Made by a program: the position numbers and the translations under genes. From contig JAIBEK010000051.1 of NCBI GenBank assembly GCA_019459145.1, positions 1 through 51,713 of the forward strand: DNA of 51,713 nucleotides, read 5' to 3'. Position 1 is the stretch's first letter. Each line of letters begins with the position of its first letter. Shown one piece after another: positions 42,836 to 51,713 of the stretch. The stretch is from Arenimonas sp. (GTDB lineage Bacteria; Pseudomonadota; Alphaproteobacteria; Rhizobiales; Rhizobiaceae). A model generated the notes under the pieces. The model was not told the origin of the DNA. It was given only the letters and a program-made list of their open reading frames with translations, and did not search any database.

Positions 42836-44392
42836 ATGAACGACACCTACTTCATCACCACAGCCATCGCCTATCCGAACGGCAAGCCGCATATCGGCCA
42901 TGCCTACGAGCTGATCGCCACCGACGCCATGGCGCGGTTCCAGCGGCTCGACGGAAAGGACGTCTTCTTCCTCACCGGGACGGACGAGCATGGCCAGAAG
43001 ATGCAGCAGACGGCGCGGGCCGAAGGCATCGCGGTCGAGGATCTCGCCAAGCGCAATTCCGACGAATTCCGCGCCATGGGCCAGATGCTGAATTCGTCGA
43101 ACGACGATTTCATCCGCACCACCGAGCAGCGCCACCACATCACGGTGCAGGAAGTCTGGCGCCGGATGGAGAAGAACGGCGACATCTACAAGGACAGCTA
43201 TTCCGGCTGGTACTCGGTTCGCGACGAAGCCTATTACCAGGAAGAAGAGACCGAAATGCGCGCCGACGGCGTGCGCTATGGACCGCAGGGCACGCCGGTC
43301 GAATGGGTCGAGGAGGAGAGCTACTTCTTCCGCCTCTCGGCCTATGAGGACAAGCTGCTCAAGCTCTACGAAGACCAGCCCGATTTCATCGGCCCGAACG
43401 AGCGCCGCAACGAGGTGATCTCCTTTGTGAAATCCGGTCTCAAGGACCTGTCGATTTCGCGCACCACCTTCGACTGGGGCATCAAGGTGCCGAACGATCC
43501 GAAGCACGTCATGTATGTCTGGGTCGATGCGCTAACCAACTACATCACCGCGACCGGCTATGTCGAAGACGTCAACGGCCCGCGCGCCAAGTACTGGCCG
43601 TGCGACGTGCACATCATCGGCAAGGACATCATCCGCTTCCACGCCGTCTACTGGCCGGCCTTCCTGCTGTCGGCGGGCCTGCCGCTGCCCAAGCGCGTCT
43701 TCGCGCACGGCTTCCTGCTCAACAAGGGCGAGAAGATGTCGAAGTCGCTCGGCAACGTCGTCGACCCGGTCGATCTGGTCAACCATTTCGGCCTTGACCA
43801 GGTGCGCTACTTCTTCCTGCGCGAGGTTTCGTTCGGCCATGACGGCAGCTACAGCGCCGAGGCGATCGCCACCCGTATCAATGCCGACCTCGCCAACGGC
43901 ATCGGCAATCTCGCCAGCCGCTCGCTGTCGATGATCGCCAAGAACTGCGACGGCAAGATTCCGGCGCCCGGTCCGCTGACCGACGCAGACAGGGCGATGC
44001 TGGCGACCGCCGACGCCATGCTCGCCACCTGCCGCGCCGAAATGGCCGAGCAGGCCATCCACAAGGCGGTGGCCACGATCATCGGCACGGTCAACGAGGC
44101 CGACCGCTATTTCGCCGCACAGGAACCCTGGGTGCTGCGCAAGACCGACGTGCCGCGCATGGAAACCGTGCTCTATGTCACCGCCGAAGTGGTGCGCCAG
44201 ATCGCCATCCTGTTCCAGCCGATCATGCCGGCCTCGGCGGAGAAGCTGCTGGATCTGGTCGCCGCACCCGCCGACAAGCGCAACTTCGCCGCCCTTGGCG
44301 AAGCCGGCCGTCTGGTTCCCGGAACCGAACTGCAGGCGCCAGCGCCGGTCTTCCCGCGCTATGTCGCGCCGGAAGCGGATGCGAAGGCTTGA
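42836..44392 (+). CDS. metG: Methionine-tRNA ligase
   Basis: A 518-residue class I synthetase with the HIGH motif as [21 protein letters not shown] and the KMSKS loop [11 protein letters not shown]. The zinc-knuckle cysteines are absent, as in the short metG type of many alphaproteobacteria. No C-terminal dimerisation domain. ATG 42836 starts the normal N-terminus; the frame upstream is spurious. Confidence 0.96.
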   Translation: MNDTYFITTAIAYPNGKPHIGHAYELIATDAMARFQRLDGKDVFFLTGTDEHGQKMQQTARAEGIAVEDLAKRNSDEFRAMGQMLNSSNDDFIRTTEQRHHITVQEVWRRMEKNGDIYKDSYSGWYSVRDEAYYQEEETEMRADGVRYGPQGTPVEWVEEESYFFRLSAYEDKLLKLYEDQPDFIGPNERRNEVISFVKSGLKDLSISRTTFDWGIKVPNDPKHVMYVWVDALTNYITATGYVEDVNGPRAKYWPCDVHIIGKDIIRFHAVYWPAFLLSAGLPLPKRVFAHGFLLNKGEKMSKSLGNVVDPVDLVNHFGLDQVRYFFLREVSFGHDGSYSAEAIATRINADLANGIGNLASRSLSMIAKNCDGKIPAPGPLTDADRAMLATADAMLATCRAEMAEQAIHKAVATIIGTVNEADRYFAAQEPWVLRKTDVPRMETVLYVTAEVVRQIAILFQPIMPASAEKLLDLVAAPADKRNFAALGEAGRLVPGTELQAPAPVFPRYVAPEADAKA

Positions 44393-44399
44393 AACCCAG

Positions 44400-45182
44400 A
44401 TGCTGATCGATACCCATTGCCATCTCGACTTCGCCGACTTCGACGCGGAACGCGACGAACTGGTCGCCCGCGCCGGGCAAGCCGGCGTCACGCAGATGGT
44501 GACGATCTCCACGCGGGTGCGGAAGCTCGACACGCTGCTGGCGCTGACGGAACACTATCCGGGCGTCTTCTGCTCGGTCGGCACCCATCCGAACAATGCC
44601 GACGAGGAATTGGACGTCACGGCCGACGATTTCGTCCGCCTTGCGGAAAGTTATGACAAGATCGTCGCCATCGGCGAATGCGGGCTCGACTATTTCTACG
44701 ACACGCAGAAGCCGGAAGACCAGAAGACCGGGTTCCTGCGCCAGATCGAGGCCTCGCGCCGCACGCAGCTGCCGCTGGTCATTCATAGCCGCAGCGCCGA
44801 CGAGGACATGGCGGCGATCCTGACCGAGGAAATGGGGAAGGGGGCCTTCCCCTTCATCCTCCACTGCTTCTCGTCCGGTGAAGCGCTGGCCAAGACCGGC
44901 GTCGAGCTCGGCGGCTATGTGTCCTTTTCCGGCATCCTGACCTTCCCCAAGTCGACTGAGCTGCGCGAAATCGCCAAGGGGCTGCCGCTCGACCGGTTGC
45001 TGGTCGAGACTGACGCGCCTTATCTGGCGCCGAAGCGCTGGCGGGGCAAGCGCAACGAGCCGTCCTATGTGGTCAACACGGCCGAGGTTCTGGCCGAGAC
45101 CATGGGTGTGAGCTTCGACGAGATGGCGCGGATCACCACCGACAACGCATTCCGCCTCTTTACCAAGATGCCGAGGCTCTGA
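44400..45182 (+). CDS. TatD-family metal-dependent deoxyribonuclease
   Basis: A 260-residue TIM-barrel hydrolase with the metal site IDTHCHLDF, GECGLDYFY, VIHSRSA, HCFSSG and ETDAPYLAP. Seven bases after metG and 3 before the next gene, thus one operon metG-tatD-MBL. Confidence 0.93.
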   Translation: MLIDTHCHLDFADFDAERDELVARAGQAGVTQMVTISTRVRKLDTLLALTEHYPGVFCSVGTHPNNADEELDVTADDFVRLAESYDKIVAIGECGLDYFYDTQKPEDQKTGFLRQIEASRRTQLPLVIHSRSADEDMAAILTEEMGKGAFPFILHCFSSGEALAKTGVELGGYVSFSGILTFPKSTELREIAKGLPLDRLLVETDAPYLAPKRWRGKRNEPSYVVNTAEVLAETMGVSFDEMARITTDNAFRLFTKMPRL

Positions 45183-45185
45183 GCC

Positions 45186-46004
45186 ATGATCTATCGCCGT
45201 CGCTTCACCATCCTTGGATGCGCGTCGTCGCCCGGCGTGCCGCGCATCAACGGCGATTGGGGCGCCTGCGATCCGAACAATCCGCGCAACCGGCGCACCC
45301 GCGCCTCCTTCATGGTGCAGCAGATCGCACCGGACGGCGGCATGACCACGGTGATCGTCGATACCGGCCCGGACTTCCGCGAGCAGATGATCGCCGCCAA
45401 GGTTGAGCATGTCGACGCGGCGATCTATACGCATGCCCATGCCGACCATCTGCACGGCATCGACGACCTGCGCGGCTATTTCGTCATGCAGAAGCATCGC
45501 ATCCCGATCTATGCCGAGGCCGAGACCATGGCGCGCATCCGCCAGGGCTTTGGCTATTGCCTGGAAACGCCGGCCGGCAGCAACTATCCGCCGATCGTCC
45601 TGCCGATCGTCATCGAGGATCTGTCGCAGCCGCTGGAGATCACGGGGAAGGGCGGCACGATCCGCTTCCAACCGCTGGTCCAGCAGCATGGCGACATTGC
45701 CTCGCTGGGTCTGAGGATCGACGATGTCGCCTATTGCTGCGACGTCAGCGACTTCCCCGACGAGACGGTCGCCAGGATGGACGGCCTCGACGTGCTGATC
45801 ATCGATGCTCTGCAATACCGGCATCATCCGAGCCATCTGTCGCTCGAACAGGCGCTCGGCTGGATCGAACGGCTGAATCCGCGCCATGCCTATCTGACCC
45901 ACATGCACATTCCGCTCGACTACGAGACCGTGATGGGCGAAACGCCGCCGCATGTCGAACCGGCCTATGACCAGTTGGTGTTCGAAACCACGGTGGACGT
46001 TTGA
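45186..46004 (+). CDS. MBL-fold metallohydrolase (PhnP-like)
   Basis: A 272-residue metallo-beta-lactamase-fold enzyme with THAHADHLHGIDDLR, DTGPDFREQ and a later THMHIPLDY metal ligand. It resembles PhnP-type cyclic phosphodiesterases often linked to tatD in alphaproteobacteria. Substrate not determined. GAGG precedes the ATG. Confidence 0.88.
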   Translation: MIYRRRFTILGCASSPGVPRINGDWGACDPNNPRNRRTRASFMVQQIAPDGGMTTVIVDTGPDFREQMIAAKVEHVDAAIYTHAHADHLHGIDDLRGYFVMQKHRIPIYAEAETMARIRQGFGYCLETPAGSNYPPIVLPIVIEDLSQPLEITGKGGTIRFQPLVQQHGDIASLGLRIDDVAYCCDVSDFPDETVARMDGLDVLIIDALQYRHHPSHLSLEQALGWIERLNPRHAYLTHMHIPLDYETVMGETPPHVEPAYDQLVFETTVDV

Positions 46005-46077
46005 CGGCCTTGTCAAAGGCTTCAACAAAGATCCATATACCGTTGGTAACATGACGAAAACTGGGGAGGAGGAACCA

Positions 46078-46314
46078 ATGAACTGCATCTTTATCCAGGT
46101 TCGCTGCCGTCCGGGAAAGACCTACGAGGTCGCGGATCGCATCTACGAGAAGGAAGTCGTATCGGAACTCTATTCGACGAGCGGCGAATACGACCTGCTG
46201 GCCAAGATCTACGTTCCCAAGGGCGAGGATGTCGGCCGATATGTGAACGCGATTTTCGAGGATATCGCCCATGTCGATCGCACATTGACGACGCTCACGT
46301 TCCACGCGTTCTGA
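46078..46314 (+). CDS. Stand-alone Lrp/AsnC ligand-binding (RAM) domain protein
   Basis: A 78-residue protein consisting only of the RAM domain (about 5-75: VRCRPGKTYEVADRIYE, ELYSTSGEYDLLAKIY), with no DNA-binding HTH. Such proteins bind amino acids and may modulate Lrp-type regulators. GGAGGAGG precedes ATG 46078. Confidence 0.88.
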   Translation: MNCIFIQVRCRPGKTYEVADRIYEKEVVSELYSTSGEYDLLAKIYVPKGEDVGRYVNAIFEDIAHVDRTLTTLTFHAF

Positions 46315-46470
46315 CGCCGTTCCGCCTGCCGGTGGTTCTCATGGACGGTGGCCGCCGTCCGGGCTCGGGCTGATCGACAAGTTCCATAATCTATCTTATG
46401 CGATCTTTGGATGCGGTCTCGCTCGACGGTATTCAGCCTGTCCGACAGCTCTCGTCAGGTTGCGCCACCA

Positions 46471-47031
46471 TCAGACAAACGGCCGGTCCGCCAGAATTTC
46501 CTCCGCCGCCTCGCGATCCATGGCCATGACCTTGCGGCCGATCTCGAAGCCGAAACCGTTGCGGGCGAAGGCGGAAAACTCCTTCGCCTGGCGCTTGTCG
46601 TCGACCTCCACATCAGGTCGGCGATATGGGCCGAAGGCCCGCTTGCGGGCAAAGACCAGAGCCGAGAGGAAATCGTCGGTCTCCTCCAGCGCCTGCTGCA
46701 CGATTTCGCGATCGACGCCCTTCTCGATCAGCTTGCGGCCGATGGCGCGCTTCGACTTGCCGCTGCGCGCCGACGAGCGCGTGCGGATCTCGGCATAGGC
46801 CTTGTCGTCAAGCGCCAGAATGGTGCGGCCGAATTCGAGCGCCGCGGCCGAGAGCGCCTTCACCTGCGCGTCCGAAATATCCTCGAATTTTTGCCTGGCC
46901 TTGCGGGCGATGGCGTCGGACAGCTCGCGCTCGGTCATCATCCGGCGCGACAGACGGTAGAGCGCCGAATTGCGCGACCAGGCGAGCATGCGCGGTGTTG
47001 GCGCTTCGGTATCGCCCTCTTGGTCCGTCAA
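46471..47031 (-). CDS. recX: Regulatory protein RecX
   Basis: About 186 residues, Arg/Lys/Glu-rich, three-helix repeats (RRMMTERELSDAIARKARQK, IGRKLIEKGVDREIVQQALEE, FARKRAFGPYRR). RecX binds and restrains RecA. The start is probably TTG 47031, because AAGGAGG lies six bases upstream; the frame extends to 47055. Confidence 0.88.
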   Translation of the reverse strand: MTDQEGDTEAPTPRMLAWSRNSALYRLSRRMMTERELSDAIARKARQKFEDISDAQVKALSAAALEFGRTILALDDKAYAEIRTRSSARSGKSKRAIGRKLIEKGVDREIVQQALEETDDFLSALVFARKRAFGPYRRPDVEVDDKRQAKEFSAFARNGFGFEIGRKVMAMDREAAEEILADRPFV

Positions 47032-47157
47032 CTGCAGCCTCCTTATATCGAACAAGATCGATATTGAGCTCTCCCCATGCCTTCGCCTTCCTTGCTCGCT
47101 TCCTCACCTTGCCGATAATTCACGATCCGGCAGTGGTTGGCGGCGTACACGGAGCAT

Positions 47158-48288
47158 TTAAACCTTGTCGATATCGCCCCTCGCCCACATCTCCATCGTC
47201 TCCGCCTTGAAGTCCTCGAAGCGGCCTTCCTCGATCGACTTGCGGATGCCCTGCATCAGTTCCTGATAATAGGACAGGTTGTTCCACGACAGCAGCATGC
47301 CGCCGAGTGCTTCGTTGGAGCGCACGAGATGATGGAGATAGGCGCGGGAATAGTCGCGGCTGGCCGGGCAGTTCGACTGCTCGTCGAGCGGCCGCATGTC
47401 TTCGGCGTGGCGCGCATTGCGGATATTGACCTTGCCACGGCGGGTGAAGGCCAGGCCATGGCGGCCGGAGCGGGTCGGCATGACGCAGTCGAACATGTCG
47501 ATGCCTTCCGCGACCGATTTCAGGATGTCGTCGGGCGTGCCGACGCCCATGAGGTAGCGCGGCTTTTCCGTCGGCAGGACCGGTAGCGTGACGCCGAGCA
47601 TCTTCAGCATGACCTCCTGCGGCTCGCCGACGGCCAACCCGCCTACGGCATAACCCTTGAGGTCCAGCTGCTTGAGGCCCTCGGCCGAGCGGATGCGCAG
47701 GTCCGGAATGTCGCCGCCCTGGACGATGCCGAACATCGCTTTGCCCGGCTGATCGCCAAACGCGACGCGGCAGCGCTCTGCCCAGCGCAGCGACATTTCC
47801 ATCGCCCGCTCGATCTCCTTGGGCTCGGCCGGCAGCGCCACGCATTCGTCGAGCTGCATCTGGATGTCGCTGTCGAGCATGCCCTGGATCTCGATCGAGC
47901 GTTCCGGCGACATATGGTGGGTCGAGCCGTCGACATGGCTCTTGAAGGTCACTCCCTTTTCGTCGAGCTTCCTCAGGCCCGACAGCGACATGACTTGGAA
48001 GCCGCCCGAGTCTGTGAGGATCGGCCCAGGCCAGCGGATCAGCTCGTGCAGGCCGCCGAGACGCGCCACGCGCTCCGGGCCGGGGCGCAGCATCAGGTGA
48101 TAGGTATTGCCGAGAATGATGTCGGCGCCCCCTTCCCTGACCTGGTCGAGATACATCGCCTTGACCGTGCCGACCGTGCCGACCGGCATGAAGGCCGGCG
48201 TGCGGATGACGCCGCGCGGCATGGAAATCTCGCCGAGCCGGGCCTTGCCCGAGGTGGCTTTCAGGGTGAACTGGAAGGTGTCGTGCAT
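47158..48288 (-). CDS. tgt: tRNA-guanine(34) transglycosylase lacking zinc ligands
   Basis: A 376-residue TIM-barrel enzyme that swaps guanine 34 for preQ1 in queuosine tRNAs. The catalytic part is intact: [10 protein letters not shown] with Asp93, GGLAVGE, and FDCVMPTR with the nucleophile Asp267. The zinc site, C-x-C-x2-C-x25-H in Escherichia coli, here reads SNCPAS and NNLSYY: Ser305, Cys307, Ser310 and Asn336, so three of four ligands are missing. The structural zinc may be lost, possibly as a lineage trait. ATG 48288 lies 4 bases after the queA stop, so the two are coupled. Confidence 0.93.
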   Translation of the reverse strand: MHDTFQFTLKATSGKARLGEISMPRGVIRTPAFMPVGTVGTVKAMYLDQVREGGADIILGNTYHLMLRPGPERVARLGGLHELIRWPGPILTDSGGFQVMSLSGLRKLDEKGVTFKSHVDGSTHHMSPERSIEIQGMLDSDIQMQLDECVALPAEPKEIERAMEMSLRWAERCRVAFGDQPGKAMFGIVQGGDIPDLRIRSAEGLKQLDLKGYAVGGLAVGEPQEVMLKMLGVTLPVLPTEKPRYLMGVGTPDDILKSVAEGIDMFDCVMPTRSGRHGLAFTRRGKVNIRNARHAEDMRPLDEQSNCPASRDYSRAYLHHLVRSNEALGGMLLSWNNLSYYQELMQGIRKSIEEGRFEDFKAETMEMWARGDIDKV

Positions 48289-48292
48289 AGGT

Positions 48293-49378
48293 TCAAAAGT
48301 CTTTCCGGAACAGCAGGCTGGCATCGCCATAGGAATAGAAGCGGTAGCCGTCGGCGATCGCATGGGCATAGGCCGCGCGCATGGTGTCGAGGCCGGCAAA
48401 GGCCGAGACCAGCATGAACAGCGTGGATTTCGGCAGATGGAAATTGGTCATCAGCACGTCGACCGCCCGGAAGCGGTAGCCCGGCGTGATGAAGATGTCG
48501 GTGGCGCCCGACCAGGGCTGGATCTCGCCCGCCTCGGATGTGGCGCTCTCGAGCAGGCGCAGCGAGGTCGTGCCGACCGAGACGATCCGCCCGCCCCGCG
48601 CCTTGACTGCATTGAGCGCCGAGGCCGTGGCGCGCGAAACCTGACCGATCTCGTGGTGCATCTTGTGGTCGGCGGTATCTTCCGCCTTGACCGGAAGAAA
48701 CGTGCCGGCGCCGACATGCAGCGTGACGAAATGGCGCTCGATCCCGGCGGCGTCGAGACGGGCGAACAGATCGGGGGTAAAGTGCAGGCCGGCGGTCGGG
48801 GCGGCAACGGCGCCCTCCTCCTTGGCATACATGGTCTGGTAGTCTGTCCGGTCCTTCTCGTCCTCGTCGCGCTTGGAGGCGATATAGGGCGGTAGCGGAA
48901 TATGCCCGACGGTAGCGATCGCCTCGTCCAGCGCGGCACCGGAGAAGTCGAAGCGCAGCGTCACCTCGCCCGCATCGCCCTTGTCCTCGACATAGGCGCC
49001 TAGCGTGCCGAGCAGGCAGGCATTGCCGGAATGGCCGAATTCGATGCGGTCGCCGAGCTTGATGCGCTTGCCCGGCCGGGCAAAGGCCTTCCAGCGGCTG
49101 GCATCGACGCGCATGTGCAGCGTGGCGGAAACCGGCGTGCGCTCCGCCCCGTCGCGCAGCCGAACACCCTCGAGCTGCGCCGGGATGACCTTTGTGTCGT
49201 TGAACACCAGCGCGTCGCCGGCCTTGAGGAACGACGGCAGGTCGCAAACCCGAGCGTCCTCGAGGGCGGGGTCACCGTCCGGCCGAACGACGAGCAGCCG
49301 CGCCTGGTCGCGCGGGCTCACGGGCCTCAGCGCAATATTCTCGTCGGGAAGGTCGAAATCGAACTGGTCTACGCGCAT
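48293..49378 (-). CDS. queA: S-adenosylmethionine:tRNA ribosyltransferase-isomerase
   Basis: A 361-residue enzyme that adds the epoxycyclopentanediol from SAM to preQ1-tRNA, the step after Tgt. Marks: [40 protein letters not shown] and [25 protein letters not shown] lies upstream of ATG 49378. Followed directly by tgt. Confidence 0.95.
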   Translation of the reverse strand: MRVDQFDFDLPDENIALRPVSPRDQARLLVVRPDGDPALEDARVCDLPSFLKAGDALVFNDTKVIPAQLEGVRLRDGAERTPVSATLHMRVDASRWKAFARPGKRIKLGDRIEFGHSGNACLLGTLGAYVEDKGDAGEVTLRFDFSGAALDEAIATVGHIPLPPYIASKRDEDEKDRTDYQTMYAKEEGAVAAPTAGLHFTPDLFARLDAAGIERHFVTLHVGAGTFLPVKAEDTADHKMHHEIGQVSRATASALNAVKARGGRIVSVGTTSLRLLESATSEAGEIQPWSGATDIFITPGYRFRAVDVLMTNFHLPKSTLFMLVSAFAGLDTMRAAYAHAIADGYRFYSYGDASLLFRKDF

Positions 49379-49395
49379 CGCAGCGACAACTCCTT

Positions 49396-49438
49396 AAAAA
49401 CGCGAAAACCCGCCCGGGCGCGATACGCCGGGGCGGGT
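49396..49438 (-). terminator. Rho-independent terminator after the cytosolic cyclophilin gene
   Basis: On the minus strand ACCCGCCCCGGCG pairs with CGCCCGGGCGGGT with one mismatch and a 5-nt loop, followed by TTTTCGCGTTTTT. It separates the cyclophilin gene from queA, so queA-tgt has its own or read-through transcription. Confidence 0.8.
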
Positions 49439-49455
49439 CTCCAAATCAAGCCCGA

Positions 49456-49965
49456 TCAGGCGTCGGCGGCAACCTTCATCGAGACGATCGAGTCGGGGTC
49501 GCTGACGGGCTCGCCCTTCTTGATCTGGTCGATGACGTCCATGCCGTCGATGACCTGACCCCAGACGGAATACTGCTTGTTGAGCCAAGGCGCATCGGTG
49601 AAGCAGACGAAGAACTGCGAATTGGCCGAATTCGGGCTTTGCGAACGGGCCATGGAGCAGGTGCCGCGCACGTGTGGGGTGGCAGAGAATTCGGCCTGGA
49701 GATCGGGCTTGTCCGAACCGCCCATGCCGGCTCGGCCGGGGTTGAAGCTCTCGCCGCCCTTCTTGCCGAACTTCACGTCGCCCGTCTGGGCCATGAAGTC
49801 GGGAATGACGCGGTGGAAGACCACGCCGTCATAGGCGCCTTCGCGCGACAGTTCCTTGATGCGAGCGACATGGCCGGGGGCCAGATCCGGGAAGAGCGCG
49901 ATCACGACCTTGCCCTTGGTGGTTTCCATGATGACGGTGTTTTCCGGATCCTTGATCTCGGCCAT
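49456..49965 (-). CDS. Peptidylprolyl isomerase, cytosolic cyclophilin type
   Basis: A 169-residue cyclophilin with FHRVIPDFMAQTGD, the active-site Arg, and SQFFVCFTDAPWLN. No signal peptide. AGAGGAG lies seven bases before ATG 49965. Tandem paralogue of the exported cyclophilin immediately upstream. Confidence 0.94.
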   Translation of the reverse strand: MAEIKDPENTVIMETTKGKVVIALFPDLAPGHVARIKELSREGAYDGVVFHRVIPDFMAQTGDVKFGKKGGESFNPGRAGMGGSDKPDLQAEFSATPHVRGTCSMARSQSPNSANSQFFVCFTDAPWLNKQYSVWGQVIDGMDVIDQIKKGEPVSDPDSIVSMKVAADA

Positions 49966-50002
49966 GATATTTCTCCTCTTTGGGGCGGATGCCCGATTGG
50001 TA

Positions 50003-50569
50003 TTACTTACCGACGGTGACCTTGATCATGCGATCGGGATCGGAGACTTCGCCGTTACCGCCCTCGCCGCGCTTGATCTTGTCGACCAGTTCCATGCCCG
50101 ACACGACCTTGCCGACGACGGTATATTCGCCGTTGAGCGGCGGATAGTCGGCGAACATGATGAAGAACTGCGAATTGGCGGAATTCGGATCCTGCGAGCG
50201 GGCCATGCCGACCACGCCGCGTTCGAACGGAACCTTGGAGAACTCTGCCGGAAGGTCGGCCAGCTTGGAGCCGCCGGTGCCGGCGCGGCCGGCATTGAAG
50301 CCGTCTTCCATGTCGCCGAATTCGACGTCGCCGGTCTGGGCCATGAAGCCCTCGATGACGCGGTGAAAGGCGACGTTGTCGTACTCGCCCTTGGAGGCCA
50401 GTTCCTTGATCTGCGCGACGTGCTTCGGTGCGACGTCCGGCATCAGCTCGACGACGACCGGGCCGTCCTTGAGTTCGATCGTCAGCGTGTTGTCGGCCGA
50501 TTGCGCGCCGGCCGAACCGGCTGATGCGACTGCAAGGAAAAGGGCGGCGGCAAACTGAAAGAGTTTCAT
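50003..50569 (-). CDS. Peptidylprolyl isomerase, periplasmic cyclophilin type
   Basis: A 188-residue cyclophilin with signal peptide (1-24, ending SAGAQS), then FHRVIEGFMAQTGD and NSQFFIMFADYPPLNG. It acts in the periplasm on outer-membrane or secreted proteins. GGAGTGACC precedes ATG 50569. Confidence 0.94.
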   Translation of the reverse strand: MKLFQFAAALFLAVASAGSAGAQSADNTLTIELKDGPVVVELMPDVAPKHVAQIKELASKGEYDNVAFHRVIEGFMAQTGDVEFGDMEDGFNAGRAGTGGSKLADLPAEFSKVPFERGVVGMARSQDPNSANSQFFIMFADYPPLNGEYTVVGKVVSGMELVDKIKRGEGGNGEVSDPDRMIKVTVGK

Positions 50570-50596
50570 GGTCACTCCAATGCTTTGACTAGATTG

Positions 50597-51091
50597 TCAG
50601 CGCGAAAGTTTGGATTTCAGCGCCCGGAAGACGACGGGCGGAACGAAGGCACTCACATCGCCGCCCATGGAGGCGATCTGACGCACCAATGTGGCCGTAA
50701 TGGGCCGCGAGGCGGTGCCGGCCGGTAGGAAGACCGTCTGCAGGTCCGGCGCCATCTGGTGGTTCATGCCGGCCATCTGCATTTCGTAGTCGAGATCGGT
50801 GCCGTCGCGCAGGCCGCGGATGAGGAGCCTTGCGCCGTTGCGGCGGGCCGCATCGACGGCGAGGCGATCGAAGGAGACGACGGACACGTCTTCGGCGCGC
50901 TCAGGCAGGCTTTCGGCGATGGCGGCGGCGATCAGGGTCGCGCGTTCGTCATAGCTGAACAGCGGTGTCTTGCCCGGGTGAACGCCGATCGCGACGATCA
51001 CTTTCTCTACCACATTCAACGATTGCACGAGCACATCGAGATGGCCGTTGGTCATCGGATCGAAGGAACCGGGATAGAAAGCAATCGTCAT
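50597..51091 (-). CDS. coaD: Phosphopantetheine adenylyltransferase
   Basis: A 164-residue coenzyme A biosynthesis enzyme. The nucleotidyltransferase motif is [16 protein letters not shown] near the N-terminus, with [14 protein letters not shown] and [14 protein letters not shown] further on. ATG 51091 matches the usual start. First gene of the coaD-ppi-ppi-queA-tgt block. Confidence 0.95.
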   Translation of the reverse strand: MTIAFYPGSFDPMTNGHLDVLVQSLNVVEKVIVAIGVHPGKTPLFSYDERATLIAAAIAESLPERAEDVSVVSFDRLAVDAARRNGARLLIRGLRDGTDLDYEMQMAGMNHQMAPDLQTVFLPAGTASRPITATLVRQIASMGGDVSAFVPPVVFRALKSKLSR

Positions 51092-51286
51092 GGCAGCCCG
51101 ATGGTTGTTTCGACGCCTTTTGTCATGGAAGCGCGCCAGCCGCAAGTGATTTGGCCCCGTTCGCCCCTGCCCTGCGGATGAACGAATGCTGAATACGGCG
51201 TTCAACACGGCTTCAGGGGCGAGGTTGGATAAGGCTGTCAGACCGGGCAGGCAAACATGCCGCCCACGACATGCAGGAGGACCACG

Positions 51287-51460
51287 ATGCTCGCGCTACT
51301 CGCCATTTTCGCCGCACTTGCCACGCTTTTCACCGAGTTCGGCCTGCTGCTGTTGCGCGCCTATCTGGAGACCGGCGGCACCGCTTTCGGCCTCATCGTC
51401 CGCGAAGATGAACGCCAGATGAACGGCACGTTAAGGCGCGTTTCAGCTCGATTTCTTTAG
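51287..51460 (+). CDS. Small membrane protein
   Basis: A 57-residue peptide: one N-terminal hydrophobic helix ([20 protein letters not shown]) and a basic tail. AGGAGG lies six bases before ATG 51287, good support for translation. An in-frame ATG at 51257 is upstream of that site. No family recognised. Confidence 0.6.
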   Translation: MLALLAIFAALATLFTEFGLLLLRAYLETGGTAFGLIVREDERQMNGTLRRVSARFL

Positions 51461-51542
51461 AAACGATTAAATGGCATGGAACGTTTGTCCGTGCCGCGCA
51501 TTTTCACGGCAATCCAGGCCGTATTCCGAAAGGACGACTTCG

Positions 51543-51692
51543 ATGCACGACAAGGTTACGCTGATCAATCTGGTATGGGTGGGGATGATGACGGCAATGC
51601 TCGCCACGTCCGCTACCTTCTACATGAACGACAAGGCTGAGGCGGGCAAATACGGTCCGCAACTGGCCCGCTACTACCCGATCGGCCGCTGA
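51543..51692 (+). CDS. Small hypothetical protein with one membrane segment
   Basis: A 49-residue peptide with a hydrophobic middle (TLINLVWVGMMTAMLATSAT) and a polar C-terminus ending ARYYPIGR. AAGGA lies eight bases before the ATG. It ends 21 bases before the window edge. No family recognised. Confidence 0.55.
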   Translation: MHDKVTLINLVWVGMMTAMLATSATFYMNDKAEAGKYGPQLARYYPIGR

Positions 51693-51713
51693 GCCGTTCG
51701 CGACGTTCGCACT

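Overview
The window is high-GC DNA that reads as the chromosome of an alphaproteobacterium of the order Rhizobiales, most likely Rhizobiaceae or a close relative. This rests on the extended N-terminus of UvrB, the coaD-ppi-ppi-queA-tgt block, DUF1127 peptides, ExoD, a GlxA-type regulator and a SPINDLY-type O-GlcNAc transferase. No phage, insertion sequence, rRNA or CRISPR was seen. One tRNA, Ser-UGA, is present.

Layout. 1-1809: a uvrB 5' part that runs in frame into a short-chain dehydrogenase fragment cut by the window edge; this is probably an assembly chimera. 1996-13439: ordinary sensory and housekeeping genes, namely a membrane GGDEF-EAL protein, a DUF486 membrane protein, a YciA-like thioesterase, a Cache-type chemoreceptor, a flavodoxin-fold oxidoreductase, a TauE-type exporter, a GlxA/GbdR-like regulator, two DUF1127 peptides beside a LysR regulator, and CsbD.

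13742-25880 is the most interesting part: a complete corrinoid-dependent methyl-transfer system in an apparently aerobic bacterium. On the minus strand, in transcription order, lie exoD, a formyltransferase-like gene, a PF13769 gene, a MetV-like Cys-rich protein, a MetF-like reductase, a methyl-THF:corrinoid methyltransferase, a BrnT/BrnA toxin-antitoxin pair, and a RamA-like [2Fe-2S]/ASKHA reductive activator. DUF1638 and the corrinoid protein follow on the same strand. An MttB-family methyltransferase without pyrrolysine and a 4Fe-4S protein diverge on the plus strand. The inferred flow is: quaternary amine methyl group, to Co(I) corrinoid protein, to methyl-THF, to methylene-THF, and possibly to formyl-THF. 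The ASKHA protein and one of the iron-sulfur proteins would rescue oxidised cobalt.

25888-35154: an orphan VirC1-like ParA ATPase, a secreted glycosidase-like protein, two glycosyltransferases, then betaine-homocysteine methyltransferase and a ProXWV-type betaine ABC transporter. The last two make glycine betaine a reasonable guess for the MttB substrate. cobQ (cobyric acid synthase) follows at 36439. 38203-51692 is core genome: tRNA-Ser, rlpA, a DD-carboxypeptidase-like protein with degenerate motifs, tmk, holB, metG, TatD, an MBL hydrolase, a RAM-domain protein, recX, tgt, queA, two cyclophilins, coaD and two tiny membrane or secreted ORFs.

All functional calls come from reading the sequence and from remembered family features. 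No database search was run.
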